Shown here: positions 52,379 to 60,905 of the stretch, in pieces
How the letters are laid out: every line of letters starts with the position of its first letter
Position numbering within the stretch: position 1 is the stretch's first letter
Translations under genes and position numbers: made by a program
NCBI GenBank assembly: GCA_002342665.1
Contig: DDQK01000023.1
Location: forward strand, 1-64,000
Direction of reading: 5' to 3'
Length of the DNA stretch: 64,000 nucleotides
Source of the DNA: Prevotella sp. UBA2444
Lineage (GTDB): Bacteria > Bacteroidota > Bacteroidia > Bacteroidales > Bacteroidaceae
The notes under the pieces: generated by a model
The model's database searches: none
What the model was told of the DNA's origin: nothing
What the model saw: the letters and a program-made list of their open reading frames with translations, nothing else

Positions 52379-54379
52379 TTATTGAGTGGTGCAATCCCCC
52401 AAATGGGGGTTTTCTGCGTCTTGGGCGAACTCGATGTTGACTTCTGTGCCGTTTCCTGCCTCTGAGATAATGTCGAGCTTGCCTCCGAGGGCTTCCACAC
52501 GTTCTCTGATATTGCTCAGGCCGATGCCGTCGTTGCTGGTATCGTCAAGTCCTTTGCCGTCGTCGCTTACGTTTAGCACGGTGAGTGCGTCCTGAGCCAT
52601 CAGCTGTACGTGGATATGACTGGCTCCGCTACTCTTCACGGCATTGTTCACCAGTTCGTAGGCGATGCAGTAGATAGCCTCCTCGTGGGTGATGTGACGC
52701 TCTTGGCCCGTGAATGAGAAGCTGACGTTCTTCAGCGTGCGACAGTAGTCGCTCAAGGCTCGTCTGAGGCCATAGCGGCTGAGGGCATCTGGCAGCAGGT
52801 GATGGGCCACATTGCGCATCTCTCGGATGGCTTCGTCGATGAGGGCTCTGGATAGCTTCAGGGGGGCGGATTTGCTGGGCTCGCTGGATTCGCCGGATAT
52901 CCCGGATATCCCGGATATTCCGGATAATCCGGACTCTTCAGATTCTTCAGGGAGGTTCTGTCGGATGGCTGTCAGCAGCCCTCCCATACGGTCGTGCAGG
53001 TCGCGGGCTATTCTCACCCGTTCAGCCTTCTCGCCTTCCAGCTTGGCTTCTATGAGGGCGGTACGGCGACGCAGCTTCAGACCTCGCCAGAGCAGGAAGA
53101 AGGCGAGCGTGGAGAGCAGCAGCACCAAGGCCGTCAGCACTCCCCCCAAAAGATACCATTGTTTCTGGCGCTGTAGCTGGGCGATTCGCGCCTCCTTTTG
53201 CTTTGTCTCGTATACCACTTCCATCTGACTCAGTCCACTCTGGTAATGCTCAGTGGCGAAGCGCTCCATCATCGTGCGTACCTTATTAATATATTGTGAT
53301 GCCTCCTGCTTGTGCCCCAGCTGCATGTGGATGTTGGCCAGCAGCTCGTAGCAGCTCACGTCGCTGTAGGTGGCGTCGGAGTCGTTCTCGTGTACCGATT
53401 TCCTGGCATACTCAAGGGCTTCCTGCCAACGCTGCTCTCGCATGGCTACCATCGCAGCCGAGGCATACACGTCGCAGCGGGTCTCCATCATCATCTCGTC
53501 GTGCAGCAGGCTCAGGGCCTCCTGCGAGTAGGCCTTGGCCTTCGGCAGATTCTCGTGGTCTGCCATCAGGTGGAGCTTCACCAGCGAGCAGAGCACCTCG
53601 GGATAATCGTTGGTCTCCTCGTCGCGATGGGCGTGGTAGTAGTTGTAGGCAGGCTCTATGGTCTGACGGACTTTCTCGTATTCTCCCAGGTCGAGATACA
53701 CCTTGGCGAGGCCCTTGCGGGGTAGGGCCATCATCAGCGAGTCGCCAGAGGCAGTGCCGGTCTTGATGGCCTTCAGATACTCCTCTTCTGCTTTCTGGCA
53801 ATTGCCCATGGAGAACCACAGTTCGGCGACATTGTGGTGCAGGATGGTCTGCGACTCCAACCATCCGTAGCGTTCGAAGATAGGCAGCGCCTTCTGATAG
53901 TACTCGATGGCCAGCAGGGCTTTGTCCTGGAGATTATAGAGGTTGCCCAGCGCACCGTAGAGTTGCGAGTAGTTGTCGTCGAGGTCTTTCTGGTGGTAGC
54001 GGCTGTCGCCCTGCATGGAATCGGTGACAGCGATGGCCCATAGGAAGTAGCGTTCTGCTGGTTCGAAGTCTTCCTGCCCGTAGTGCTGCAGTCCCAGGTG
54101 GTTGAGGGCATTTTCGCGCATGTTTTTGGCATCCATCTGATAGCTCAGGGAGAGCATCTTGCGGGCATAGAGGTCGTGTTTCCTGGTATCCTTACCCAGC
54201 GTGCCGCGCACGATGGTGTAGTAGCATTCCATGCGCTCTTTGTCTGTGAGTGCCTTTCCGCTGTTGAGCACCTGTTCGGCAGAGTCCACTTTAGCGTTGC
54301 GATGGTCGGTATAGGCCTTTGCACTCGTAGTGAACATCAGCATCAGGGCAGCTATAGTTATCATTTTCTCTCGTTTCAT
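52379..54379 (-). CDS. TPR-containing sensor histidine kinase
   Basis: This 666-residue sensor has a signal/anchor at the start and a periplasmic TPR domain (about residues 30-390). A membrane helix (WYLLGGVLTALVLLLSTLAF) near 410 precedes the kinase. The phospho-acceptor histidine is in RVRIARDLHDRMGGLLTAIR (HisKA_3 type). The ATPase domain has ELVNNAVKSSGASHIHV and DGKGLDDTSNDGIGLSNIRE. A low-complexity run, SGISGISGISG, encoded by 9-base repeats, interrupts the region between the two dimerisation helices. Its partner is the NarL-type regulator immediately downstream. Confidence 0.92.
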   Translation of the reverse strand: MKREKMITIAALMLMFTTSAKAYTDHRNAKVDSAEQVLNSGKALTDKERMECYYTIVRGTLGKDTRKHDLYARKMLSLSYQMDAKNMRENALNHLGLQHYGQEDFEPAERYFLWAIAVTDSMQGDSRYHQKDLDDNYSQLYGALGNLYNLQDKALLAIEYYQKALPIFERYGWLESQTILHHNVAELWFSMGNCQKAEEEYLKAIKTGTASGDSLMMALPRKGLAKVYLDLGEYEKVRQTIEPAYNYYHAHRDEETNDYPEVLCSLVKLHLMADHENLPKAKAYSQEALSLLHDEMMMETRCDVYASAAMVAMREQRWQEALEYARKSVHENDSDATYSDVSCYELLANIHMQLGHKQEASQYINKVRTMMERFATEHYQSGLSQMEVVYETKQKEARIAQLQRQKQWYLLGGVLTALVLLLSTLAFFLLWRGLKLRRRTALIEAKLEGEKAERVRIARDLHDRMGGLLTAIRQNLPEESEESGLSGISGISGISGESSEPSKSAPLKLSRALIDEAIREMRNVAHHLLPDALSRYGLRRALSDYCRTLKNVSFSFTGQERHITHEEAIYCIAYELVNNAVKSSGASHIHVQLMAQDALTVLNVSDDGKGLDDTSNDGIGLSNIRERVEALGGKLDIISEAGNGTEVNIEFAQDAENPHLGDCTTQ
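52396..52409 (-). promoter_or_regulatory. Palindromic operator candidate upstream of the response regulator
   Basis: On the minus strand this reads CCCCCATTTGGGGG, and with flanking bases the match to the copy at 54531-54544 is 22 of 22. It lies inside the last codons of the kinase gene. From its end to the TACCTTTG box are exactly 24 bases, as at the other copy. A response regulator dimer is the natural candidate binder. Confidence 0.7.
52893..52928 (-). repeat. 9-base repeats inside the kinase gene
   Basis: Four units of CCGGATATC or near variants lie in frame. On the coding strand they read ATATCCGG-like words and encode ISG repeats. Related words form a linker in mazG at 60384-60430. Confidence 0.75.
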
Positions 54380-54383
54380 GTTG

Positions 54384-54391
54384 CAAATATA
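54384..54391 (-). promoter_or_regulatory. Promoter box of the histidine kinase
   Basis: On the minus strand TATATTTG is followed by CAAC and then the ATG at 54379, so the transcript would have almost no leader. Confidence 0.55.
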
Positions 54392-54530
54392 CGAAATATT
54401 GCTGACATACGGAAACAATTATGGAAGATTAACGTGCCCTATTATCACTTTCCCGTTAACCAGCATAACGATGTTACCCTGATACCCTCAAACTGATTTC
54501 TTTATACGAAAGTTGTCCTTGAATAAAAAA

Positions 54531-54544
54531 CCCCCATTTGGGGG
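54531..54544 (+). promoter_or_regulatory. Palindromic operator candidate upstream of the OmpA-family gene
   Basis: CCCCCATTTGGGGG consists of two 6-base arms with a 2-base centre. It lies directly upstream of the TTG element of the promoter and is 24 bases from TATCTTTG, the same distance as at the response-regulator promoter. Confidence 0.7.
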
Positions 54545-54545
54545 A

Positions 54546-54576
54546 TTGTGGGATTCGAATATTGTTCGTATCTTTG
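54546..54576 (+). promoter_or_regulatory. Promoter of the OmpA-family gene
   Basis: TTG (54546-54548), a 20-base spacer and TATCTTTG (54569-54576) form a full promoter, 45 bases upstream of the ATG. Confidence 0.7.
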
Positions 54577-54621
54577 TCCCCGAAGTATGTATATCAACCA
54601 TTAATTAAAAATGTATAGCGT

Positions 54622-55923
54622 ATGAAGAAGCTGTTAATGCTATTGATTGTGGCTTTTGCCGTCTCAGCAAATGCCGATGCTCAGGGCTTCCTGAAGCGAC
54701 TCAAGGACCGTGCCGTGGATGCCGCCAAGAGTGCAGTCGAGAACAAAGTGGCTAATAAGGTATCTCGTGAGACAGACAAAGCCATGGACGACGTGCTCGA
54801 CGGCAAGAAGTCGAAGAAGAACGAGGAGTCGGACGATGCCGACTATGAGGATTCTGAGGTAGGGGATGATGTTCAGAACGACACGAAGAACGTGAAAAGC
54901 GACTTTGTGCGCGGTTCTGTGGTGATGTTTGAGGATGACTTGGCTGGTGAGCAGGTAGGTGAGTTCCCCTCCAAGTGGGATCTTGTCAGAGGCAATGCCG
55001 AGGTGGCTGTCATCAATGGCGTGAAGTGTATAGAGATGGACAAGCACGACTGTTGGATCGCGCCCCTCGTCAAGGGTGGCATCAAGAACTATCTGGGCGA
55101 CGTGTTCACCATCGAGTACGATATGCTTTATGATGACAGAGAGAAGAATGGGGCTTCCTCTGTAGAGTTTGACATCATGCATGAGACCGAGCGGAGAGAT
55201 AATGAGTTGTTTACAATTACTTATTCGTTGTCATGGGATAAGCACACATTCGACTGTTGTTATTGTCTGACCTCTGAGCCTTCTTTCACGAATAAGGAAG
55301 GACATGCAAGTTCTAATGCAGGGCCCTTTAACGATGCCCGCTGGCACCACTATGCCCTGTCGTTCAACAAGCGCGCCATCAAGTTCTATGTCGATGGGCG
55401 TCGCGTCATCAATGTGCCGAATGCCAAGCCGGGTGCAGGATGGGTGACGTGGTTCTCCAATGGCGGCAGCAAGCACACCTATATGAAGAATGTGGTGATT
55501 GCCAAGGGTGCCGTTGAACTCTATGAGCGCAATGCCACAGACATCGACGCTAAGGTTGCTGCCGTGGAGAAGGCCATCCAGGAGACGGGCAAGTTCGTGA
55601 CCAACAACATCCTCTTCGAGACGGGCAAGGCAACGCTGAAGCCTGAGTCGATGGAGGAGATCCAGAAGGTGGCGGAGTATATGAAGAAGAACCCGACGGC
55701 TCGTTTCGAGGTGCAGGGCCATACCGACAATCAGGGCTCTGATGCCATCAACGATCCCCTCTCTCAGCAGCGTGCTGAGGCTGTAGTCAAGGCACTCGAG
55801 GGCTTAGGCTGCGACCCGTTCAATATGCGTGCCGTAGGCAAGGGCTCTCATGAGCCTGTGGCAGACAATGGCTCTGAAGCAGGTCGTGCCAAGAACCGCC
55901 GCGTGGAGTTTATCAAGAAGTGA
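54622..55923 (+). CDS. OmpA family protein with concanavalin-like domain
   Basis: This 433-residue protein has the signal peptide MKKLLMLLIVAFAVSANADA and an acidic linker. A central beta domain (about residues 95-300, including FNDARWHHYALSFNKRAIKF) resembles LamG/DUF1080-like modules. The C-terminal OmpA domain (NNILFETGKATLKPESMEEI ... VQGHTDNQGSD ... RAKNRRVEFIKK) follows, with the residues that contact peptidoglycan. It would tie the outer membrane or periplasm to the wall. Its promoter shares a palindrome with the two-component regulator promoter, so it is a predicted target. A terminator follows at 56023-56076. Confidence 0.88.
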   Translation: MKKLLMLLIVAFAVSANADAQGFLKRLKDRAVDAAKSAVENKVANKVSRETDKAMDDVLDGKKSKKNEESDDADYEDSEVGDDVQNDTKNVKSDFVRGSVVMFEDDLAGEQVGEFPSKWDLVRGNAEVAVINGVKCIEMDKHDCWIAPLVKGGIKNYLGDVFTIEYDMLYDDREKNGASSVEFDIMHETERRDNELFTITYSLSWDKHTFDCCYCLTSEPSFTNKEGHASSNAGPFNDARWHHYALSFNKRAIKFYVDGRRVINVPNAKPGAGWVTWFSNGGSKHTYMKNVVIAKGAVELYERNATDIDAKVAAVEKAIQETGKFVTNNILFETGKATLKPESMEEIQKVAEYMKKNPTARFEVQGHTDNQGSDAINDPLSQQRAEAVVKALEGLGCDPFNMRAVGKGSHEPVADNGSEAGRAKNRRVEFIKK

Positions 55924-56001
55924 ATGCAAAGTCCGAAAACTCGCTTTGGGACTTTGCCGAGCACCGCAATAAATCGGCGAATCCAATTCATCAAGAAATA
56001 A
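55924..56001 (+). pseudogene. Remnant of a second OmpA tail
   Basis: Directly after the OmpA-family stop codon an ATG frame of 25 codons ends STAINRRIQFIKK, closely matching the RAKNRRVEFIKK end of the gene before it. The first part of the frame is unlike OmpA. It looks like the last trace of a tandem OmpA gene or domain. Confidence 0.45.
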
Positions 56002-56022
56002 TGGTAATATAGGTTATTGTGA

Positions 56023-56076
56023 GAGGTGCGGCTTCCGTCCTGATCTTCAGCTCAGGGAGTCGCGCCTCATTTTTTT
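56023..56076 (+). terminator. Terminator after the OmpA-family gene
   Basis: GAGGTGCG pairs with CGCGCCTC (one G-U pair) around a long loop containing a smaller hairpin (TCCTGA/TCAGGG region), followed by seven T. Confidence 0.7.
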
Positions 56077-56085
56077 GAGTTAAAG

Positions 56086-56117
56086 TTTGGTAGTCTGACA
56101 TATTATGACTACTTTTG
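56086..56117 (+). promoter_or_regulatory. Promoter of the exported protein gene at 56158
   Basis: TTTG (56086-56089), a 20-base spacer and TACTTTTG (56110-56117) make a full promoter 40 bases upstream of the ATG. Confidence 0.7.
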
Positions 56118-56157
56118 CATTTGTATTACATCTTTAATCTTTAAATGTAACATGCTT

Positions 56158-57072
56158 ATGAAGAAATTCTACCTCTCGCTCCTCGGAGCATTGCTGGCTC
56201 TCGGTGCCAGTGCACAGCAGTATTCGGCTCAGCCGTCGATGAAACTCGACAGCACTTATACCGTAGGTGCTGACGGCACCCGGATGTCGAAAAGCGTTAT
56301 TGAGTATGATGCCAATGGCAAGATTGCCGCAGAGTATCAGTATTTCTATCAGAATGGCCAGGAGCAGATTTCTGGCAAGTCCGTCTGTGAATACGACGAT
56401 CAGGGACGGCAGGTCAAGGTGAACAACTATGAGTATCAGAATGGTGAGTTCGTATTGGTGGGCTATAACGAAATGAGCGAGTTTGATGCAGAAGGCCTTC
56501 CCGCCGTTGCCACCAGTTATGCCATCGATGAGGAGAATCCTGCTGCCGGCTTCCAACCCGACAGCAAGTCTGTCTACAAGAAGTACAACGGTCTGAATCC
56601 TGTGGACGCTGAGGAGTATGTCTGGGATGGTAGCAACTGGGTGCTCAGCTTAACCATCCATTACGACTATAATGAGCAGGGACTGCCTGTCACCGTCACC
56701 TCTACGATGGAAGTCATGGGTATGAAGATGACCAATGTAGGCAAGATGGAGTACGACGAGCACGGGCAGGTCGTGAAGTCGGAGAGCACTTCCTCGATGG
56801 GTATCTCGACGACAGAGGAGTACGTGAACACCTACGATGCTGACGGCAACCTGATTAAGCAGACCTGTAAGACGAAGGGAATCATGGGCATGGCTGACAC
56901 CGAGGTGACGATCTTCATGTTCTGGAGCAAGATTGGTTCGACGGCTATCAGCAAGGTGGCAGTAAGCGCAGAGTCTTCGGCTGCATATTACGACCTCAAT
57001 GGCCGTCGTCTAGCTGGCAAGCCTGAGCGCGGACTCTTCATCCATAACGGCAAGAAGGTGTTCGTCAAGTAA
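56158..57072 (+). CDS. Exported protein with YD-like repeats and sorting-like C-terminus
   Basis: This 304-residue protein has the signal MKKFYLSLLGALLALGASA. The body has recurring strands of the type VIEYDANGKIAAEYQYFYQ and MEYDEHGQVVKSESTS, reminiscent of YD/RHS-like or DUF3836-like beta repeats. The end, AAYYDLNGRRLAGKPERGLF ... KKVFVK, resembles the C-terminal domain found on many exported Prevotella proteins. The role is unknown. An ATG two codons upstream is also possible. A hairpin terminator lies after it. Confidence 0.7.
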   Translation: MKKFYLSLLGALLALGASAQQYSAQPSMKLDSTYTVGADGTRMSKSVIEYDANGKIAAEYQYFYQNGQEQISGKSVCEYDDQGRQVKVNNYEYQNGEFVLVGYNEMSEFDAEGLPAVATSYAIDEENPAAGFQPDSKSVYKKYNGLNPVDAEEYVWDGSNWVLSLTIHYDYNEQGLPVTVTSTMEVMGMKMTNVGKMEYDEHGQVVKSESTSSMGISTTEEYVNTYDADGNLIKQTCKTKGIMGMADTEVTIFMFWSKIGSTAISKVAVSAESSAAYYDLNGRRLAGKPERGLFIHNGKKVFVK

Positions 57073-57088
57073 AGACTAAGTGCAATCA

Positions 57089-57132
57089 TATAATAAGGTG
57101 TGACTCCAATGCTGAAGTCACACCTTATTATA
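57089..57132. terminator. Two-way terminator between convergent genes
   Basis: Perfect 17-base arms, TATAATAAGGTGTGACT and its complement, enclose a 10-base loop. It separates the exported protein gene from the end of valS. Confidence 0.85.
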
Positions 57133-57149
57133 TATATGAGACGTTAGGG

Positions 57150-59873
57150 TCACTTACCCTTCAGGGCAGCGATGCTCTCCTTGAGGGCTGCAATCTTCTC
57201 TTCGGAGTCGCTCTGCTTCTTGCGCTCCAAGGCCACCACCTGCTCAGGTGCATTCTGCACGAAGCGCTCATTGGAGAGCTTCTTCTTGATGCCGGCCAGG
57301 AAGCCCTCGAGATGCTGCAGCTGAGCCTCCATCTTCTGGATCTCAGCCTCCACATCGATGAGGCTACCCAGGGGCACGGCGAATTCATCCGTACCCACCA
57401 TGAAGGCCGATGCAGTGGCGTCTTTCTCGCTCACCACGCTGATCTGGCTCAGGTTGGCCATCTTCGAGATGACTGTATTGAAGTTTTCGAAGTCGTTCTT
57501 GCCTACGGCCTGCAGTTCGAGCTGCTCCTTGGGGGCGATGTTCTTCGAAGAGCGAACCATACGGACGCCACTGACAATCTGCTTCACGCTCTCAATCTGA
57601 GCAGCCAACTTGTTGTCGGCCTCTGTGGGAGCAGGCAGCTCCAGACGGTCACGCATGATCGACTCACCCTCCTTGCGGTCGTAGATGTGCTGCCACAGCT
57701 CTTCGGTGATGAACGGCATGAAGGGGTGAAGCATCTTCAGGAGCGTCTCGAAGAAGGAGAGCGTCTTGTCGTAGGTCTCGCGGTCGATGGGCTGCTGCTC
57801 GCCATTGACGTAGGCGGGCTTCACCATCTCGAGGTACCATGAGGAGAACTCGTCCCAGAAAAGCTTGTAGACAGCCATCAGAGCCTCGGAGATACGGTAC
57901 TTCTTGAAGAGGTCATCCACCTCTGCATTGGTCTGGCGAAGCTTTGCCTCAAACCAGGCGGTGGCGGTTTGGTTAGCAGCGATGGTGTCGCTACTTACGG
58001 AACTGTCGGCCACCTTCCAGCCCTTCACGAGGCGGAAGGCGTTCCATATCTTGTTGTTGAAATTACGGCCTTGTTCACAGAGAGCCTCGTCAAAGAGGAT
58101 GTCGTTGCCGGCAGGGGCGGAGAGCATCATGCCCATGCGGACGCCGTCGGCACCGAACTTCTCGATGAGCTCGATGGGGTCGGGGCTGTTGCCGAGCGAC
58201 TTTGACATCTTGCGGCCCAGCTTGTCGCGGACGATGCCGGTGAAGTAGACGTTCTTGAAGGGCATGTCGCCGATATACTCATAGCCGGCCATAATCATAC
58301 GGGCCACCCAGAAGAAGATGATGTCGGGACCAGTTACGAGGTCGCTGGTGGGATAGTAGTACTTGATTTCCTCGTTGCCTGGATTGCGGATGCCGTCGAA
58401 GAGGGAGATAGGCCATAGCCAGGAGCTGAACCAGGTGTCGAGGGCGTCCTCGTCCTGACGAAGGTCGGAGGCCTGGAGGTTGGCGTTGCCACTCTTCTCC
58501 CGGGCCAGTTCAAGAGCCTTCTCGGGCGTCTCTGCTACGACGAAGTCGCCTTCCTCATTATAGTAGTAGGCAGGGATGCGATGGCCCCACCAGAGCTGAC
58601 GCGAGATACACCAGTCCTGAATGTTCTCCAGCCAGTTCTTGTATGTGTTCTTGTATTTTGTGGGATAGAACTTCAGCTCGTCGTTCATTACTGGCGGCAG
58701 GGCGATGTCGGCAAAGTGCTTCATCGAGAGGAACCACTGCATGGAGAGTCGGGGCTCGATGGCGGTGTCGGGGTTGCGCTCCGAGTAGCCCACCTTATTA
58801 GTATAGTCCTCAATCTTCTCCATCAGTCCGGCCTCCTGGAGGTCCTTGGCAATCTGCTTGCGGCAGTCCATGCGGTCCATGCCCACGTAGATAGGACTCT
58901 GGTCGCTGATGGTGCCGTCGGGGTTGAAGATGTCGATGGTCTCCAGGTTGTGGGTCTTGCCGAGCATGTAGTCGTTGGTGTCATGGGCAGGTGTCACCTT
59001 CAGACAGCCGGTACCGAACTCGATGTCGACGTAACGGTCCTCGATGACGGGAATGACACGGTTCACCAGCGGTACGATCACCTTGCGGCCCTTGAGCCAC
59101 TGGTTCTTCGGGTCCTTGGGGTTGATACACATGGCGGTATCGCCCATGATGGTCTCAGGGCGGGTGGTGGCAACGACAGCGTAGTAGCCCTTTTCGTCCT
59201 TGTGGATGACATTGCCTGAGGCTTCCGGATTTTCGGGGATAACAAGATTCTCCGGGTCTGCCACGTAGTATTTCAGGTGGAACAGGTGGCTCTGCTCTTC
59301 CTTATAGATGACCTCTTCGGTAGAGAGGGCGGTGAGGGCCTTGGGGTCCCAGTTCACCATGCGGAGTCCGCGATAGATGAGTCCTTTGTTATAGAGGTCG
59401 ACGAACACCTTGATGACACTCTCGGAGCGCACTTCATCCATGGTGAAGGCTGTGCGGTCCCAGTCGCAGCTGGCACCTAAGCGCCGCAACTGCTTGAGGA
59501 TGATGCCACCGTGCTCGTGAGTCCAGTCCCAGGCATGCTTGAGGAACTGCTCACGTGTCAGGTCGTGCTTCTTGATACCCTCTGCAGCCAGTTTCTTTAC
59601 CACCTTGGCTTCCGTAGCGATGGAGGCGTGGTCGGTGCCAGGCACCCAGAGGGCGTTCTTTCCCTCCATGCGGGCCCGTCGAACGAGGATGTCCTGAATC
59701 GTATTGTTGAGCATGTGACCCATGTGGAGCACACCCGTCACATTGGGAGGCGGGATGACGATTGTATAGGGTTGGCGCCCGTCGGGCTTACTCGAGAAGA
59801 GCTTGTTGTCAAGCCAGTACTGATACCATTTCGATTCGACCTCTTTGGGGTCGTACTTACTTGCTAATTCCAT
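57150..59873 (-). CDS. valS: Valyl-tRNA synthetase
   Basis: This 907-residue class I enzyme charges tRNA-Val. The HIGH-type motif is [15 protein letters not shown] and the KMSKS loop is [14 protein letters not shown]. An editing domain lies between them ([20 protein letters not shown]). The C-terminal coiled coil ([20 protein letters not shown] onward) is typical of ValRS. I start at the ATG giving [16 protein letters not shown]; 19 codons upstream run into the promoter. Confidence 0.97.
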   Translation of the reverse strand: MELASKYDPKEVESKWYQYWLDNKLFSSKPDGRQPYTIVIPPPNVTGVLHMGHMLNNTIQDILVRRARMEGKNALWVPGTDHASIATEAKVVKKLAAEGIKKHDLTREQFLKHAWDWTHEHGGIILKQLRRLGASCDWDRTAFTMDEVRSESVIKVFVDLYNKGLIYRGLRMVNWDPKALTALSTEEVIYKEEQSHLFHLKYYVADPENLVIPENPEASGNVIHKDEKGYYAVVATTRPETIMGDTAMCINPKDPKNQWLKGRKVIVPLVNRVIPVIEDRYVDIEFGTGCLKVTPAHDTNDYMLGKTHNLETIDIFNPDGTISDQSPIYVGMDRMDCRKQIAKDLQEAGLMEKIEDYTNKVGYSERNPDTAIEPRLSMQWFLSMKHFADIALPPVMNDELKFYPTKYKNTYKNWLENIQDWCISRQLWWGHRIPAYYYNEEGDFVVAETPEKALELAREKSGNANLQASDLRQDEDALDTWFSSWLWPISLFDGIRNPGNEEIKYYYPTSDLVTGPDIIFFWVARMIMAGYEYIGDMPFKNVYFTGIVRDKLGRKMSKSLGNSPDPIELIEKFGADGVRMGMMLSAPAGNDILFDEALCEQGRNFNNKIWNAFRLVKGWKVADSSVSSDTIAANQTATAWFEAKLRQTNAEVDDLFKKYRISEALMAVYKLFWDEFSSWYLEMVKPAYVNGEQQPIDRETYDKTLSFFETLLKMLHPFMPFITEELWQHIYDRKEGESIMRDRLELPAPTEADNKLAAQIESVKQIVSGVRMVRSSKNIAPKEQLELQAVGKNDFENFNTVISKMANLSQISVVSEKDATASAFMVGTDEFAVPLGSLIDVEAEIQKMEAQLQHLEGFLAGIKKKLSNERFVQNAPEQVVALERKKQSDSEEKIAALKESIAALKGK

Positions 59874-59927
59874 ATATTTATTTGTTATTTCTATGCTCAA
59901 TATGGGTGAAATCTCAAAAAATCGGTG

Positions 59928-59935
59928 CAAAATTA
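59928..59935 (-). promoter_or_regulatory. Promoter box of valS
   Basis: On the minus strand this reads TAATTTTG followed by CACCG, 54 bases upstream of the valS ATG. Confidence 0.55.
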
Positions 59936-59943
59936 CAAAATAA

Positions 59944-59972
59944 TTATGAATTATGAATTATGAATTATGAAT
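59944..59972. repeat. ATGAATT heptamer repeat between valS and mazG
   Basis: Four tandem copies of ATGAATT lie directly upstream of the mazG promoter box and between two divergent promoters. The word is the complement of the repeat between uvrB and bamD. Confidence 0.75.
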
Positions 59973-59979
59973 TATTTCG

Positions 59980-59987
59980 TACCTTTG
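59980..59987 (+). promoter_or_regulatory. Promoter box of mazG
   Basis: TACCTTTG followed by CACGG lies 19 bases upstream of the ATG at 60007. Confidence 0.65.
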
Positions 59988-60006
59988 CACGGATAATTCA
60001 TTTTAT

Positions 60007-60903
60007 ATGCATACAAAAGAAGAAAAAATGCAGGCTTTCGGACGTTTCCTCGACGTACTGGATGCGTTGAGGGCTAATTGTCCGTGGGACAAGAAGCAGA
60101 CCAACGAGAGCCTCCGCCCCAATACGATCGAAGAGACTTATGAGCTCTGCGACGCATTGATAAAGAACGACGTCCACGAGATTTGCAAGGAACTGGGCGA
60201 CGTGCTGCTCCATATTTGCTTCTATGCCAAGATTGCTGAGGAAAAGGAGCAGTTTGACATGGCTGATGTCTGTAATGCGCTGACCCGCAAGATGATTACC
60301 CGCCATCCACACGTGTATCATCCCTCGCAGATTGATGCCGAGAATCCCAAACCGCTGCCCTATGTCCCAGAGGATAACGGAGAATCCAGTAATCCCGGTA
60401 ATCCTGGATATTCCGGGCAATCCAGCTCAACTAAAGTCACCACCGTCACCCAGGTGCTGGAGAATTGGGAACAGATCAAGCTCAAGGAGAAAGACGGCAA
60501 CAAGTCTGTACTCTCGGGAGTCCCCTCTGCGTTACCCAGCCTGATCAAGGCCTATCGTATTCAGGACAAGGCCCGAAATGTAGGCTTCGACTGGGAGGAC
60601 AAGCAAGATGTGTGGGCGAAAGTGCATGAGGAACTTGGAGAACTGGAGGCAGAGCTGCGCAAGGAAGACAAGGAGAATTCGACTCGCGAGCTGGGTGATT
60701 TTCTCTTCTCTGTGATCAATGCAGCACGCCTCTATAAGCTGAATCCAGACAATGCGCTGGAAATGACAAACCGCAAATTTATCAACCGCTTCAACTATAT
60801 CGAAGCCCACAGTATCAAGATTGGCAAGCCCCTGAAGGATATGACGCTCGCCGAGATGGACCAGCTGTGGAATGAGGCAAAGGAGAACGAAAGATTGAAA
60901 TAA
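60007..60903 (+). CDS. mazG: Nucleoside triphosphate pyrophosphohydrolase MazG
   Basis: This 298-residue protein hydrolyses NTPs to NMP and pyrophosphate. It has two MazG domains: the first (about 1-115) has CPWDKKQTNESLRPNTIEET and the metal-binding KELGDVLLHI; the second (about 175-285) has RELGDFLFSVINAARL. The 40-residue linker between them includes ESSNPGNPGYSGQSSS, encoded by 9-base repeats related to those in the histidine kinase gene. The start could also be the ATG eight codons later. Confidence 0.93.
   Translation: MHTKEEKMQAFGRFLDVLDALRANCPWDKKQTNESLRPNTIEETYELCDALIKNDVHEICKELGDVLLHICFYAKIAEEKEQFDMADVCNALTRKMITRHPHVYHPSQIDAENPKPLPYVPEDNGESSNPGNPGYSGQSSSTKVTTVTQVLENWEQIKLKEKDGNKSVLSGVPSALPSLIKAYRIQDKARNVGFDWEDKQDVWAKVHEELGELEAELRKEDKENSTRELGDFLFSVINAARLYKLNPDNALEMTNRKFINRFNYIEAHSIKIGKPLKDMTLAEMDQLWNEAKENERLK
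60384..60430 (+). repeat. 9-base repeats in the mazG linker
   Basis: Words such as AATCCAGT, AATCCCGGT, AATCCTGGA and TATTCCGGG follow each other with a period of nine, in frame, and encode the S/N-P/G-G run. They match the family of repeats in the kinase gene at 52893-52928. Confidence 0.65.
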
Positions 60904-60905
60904 TT

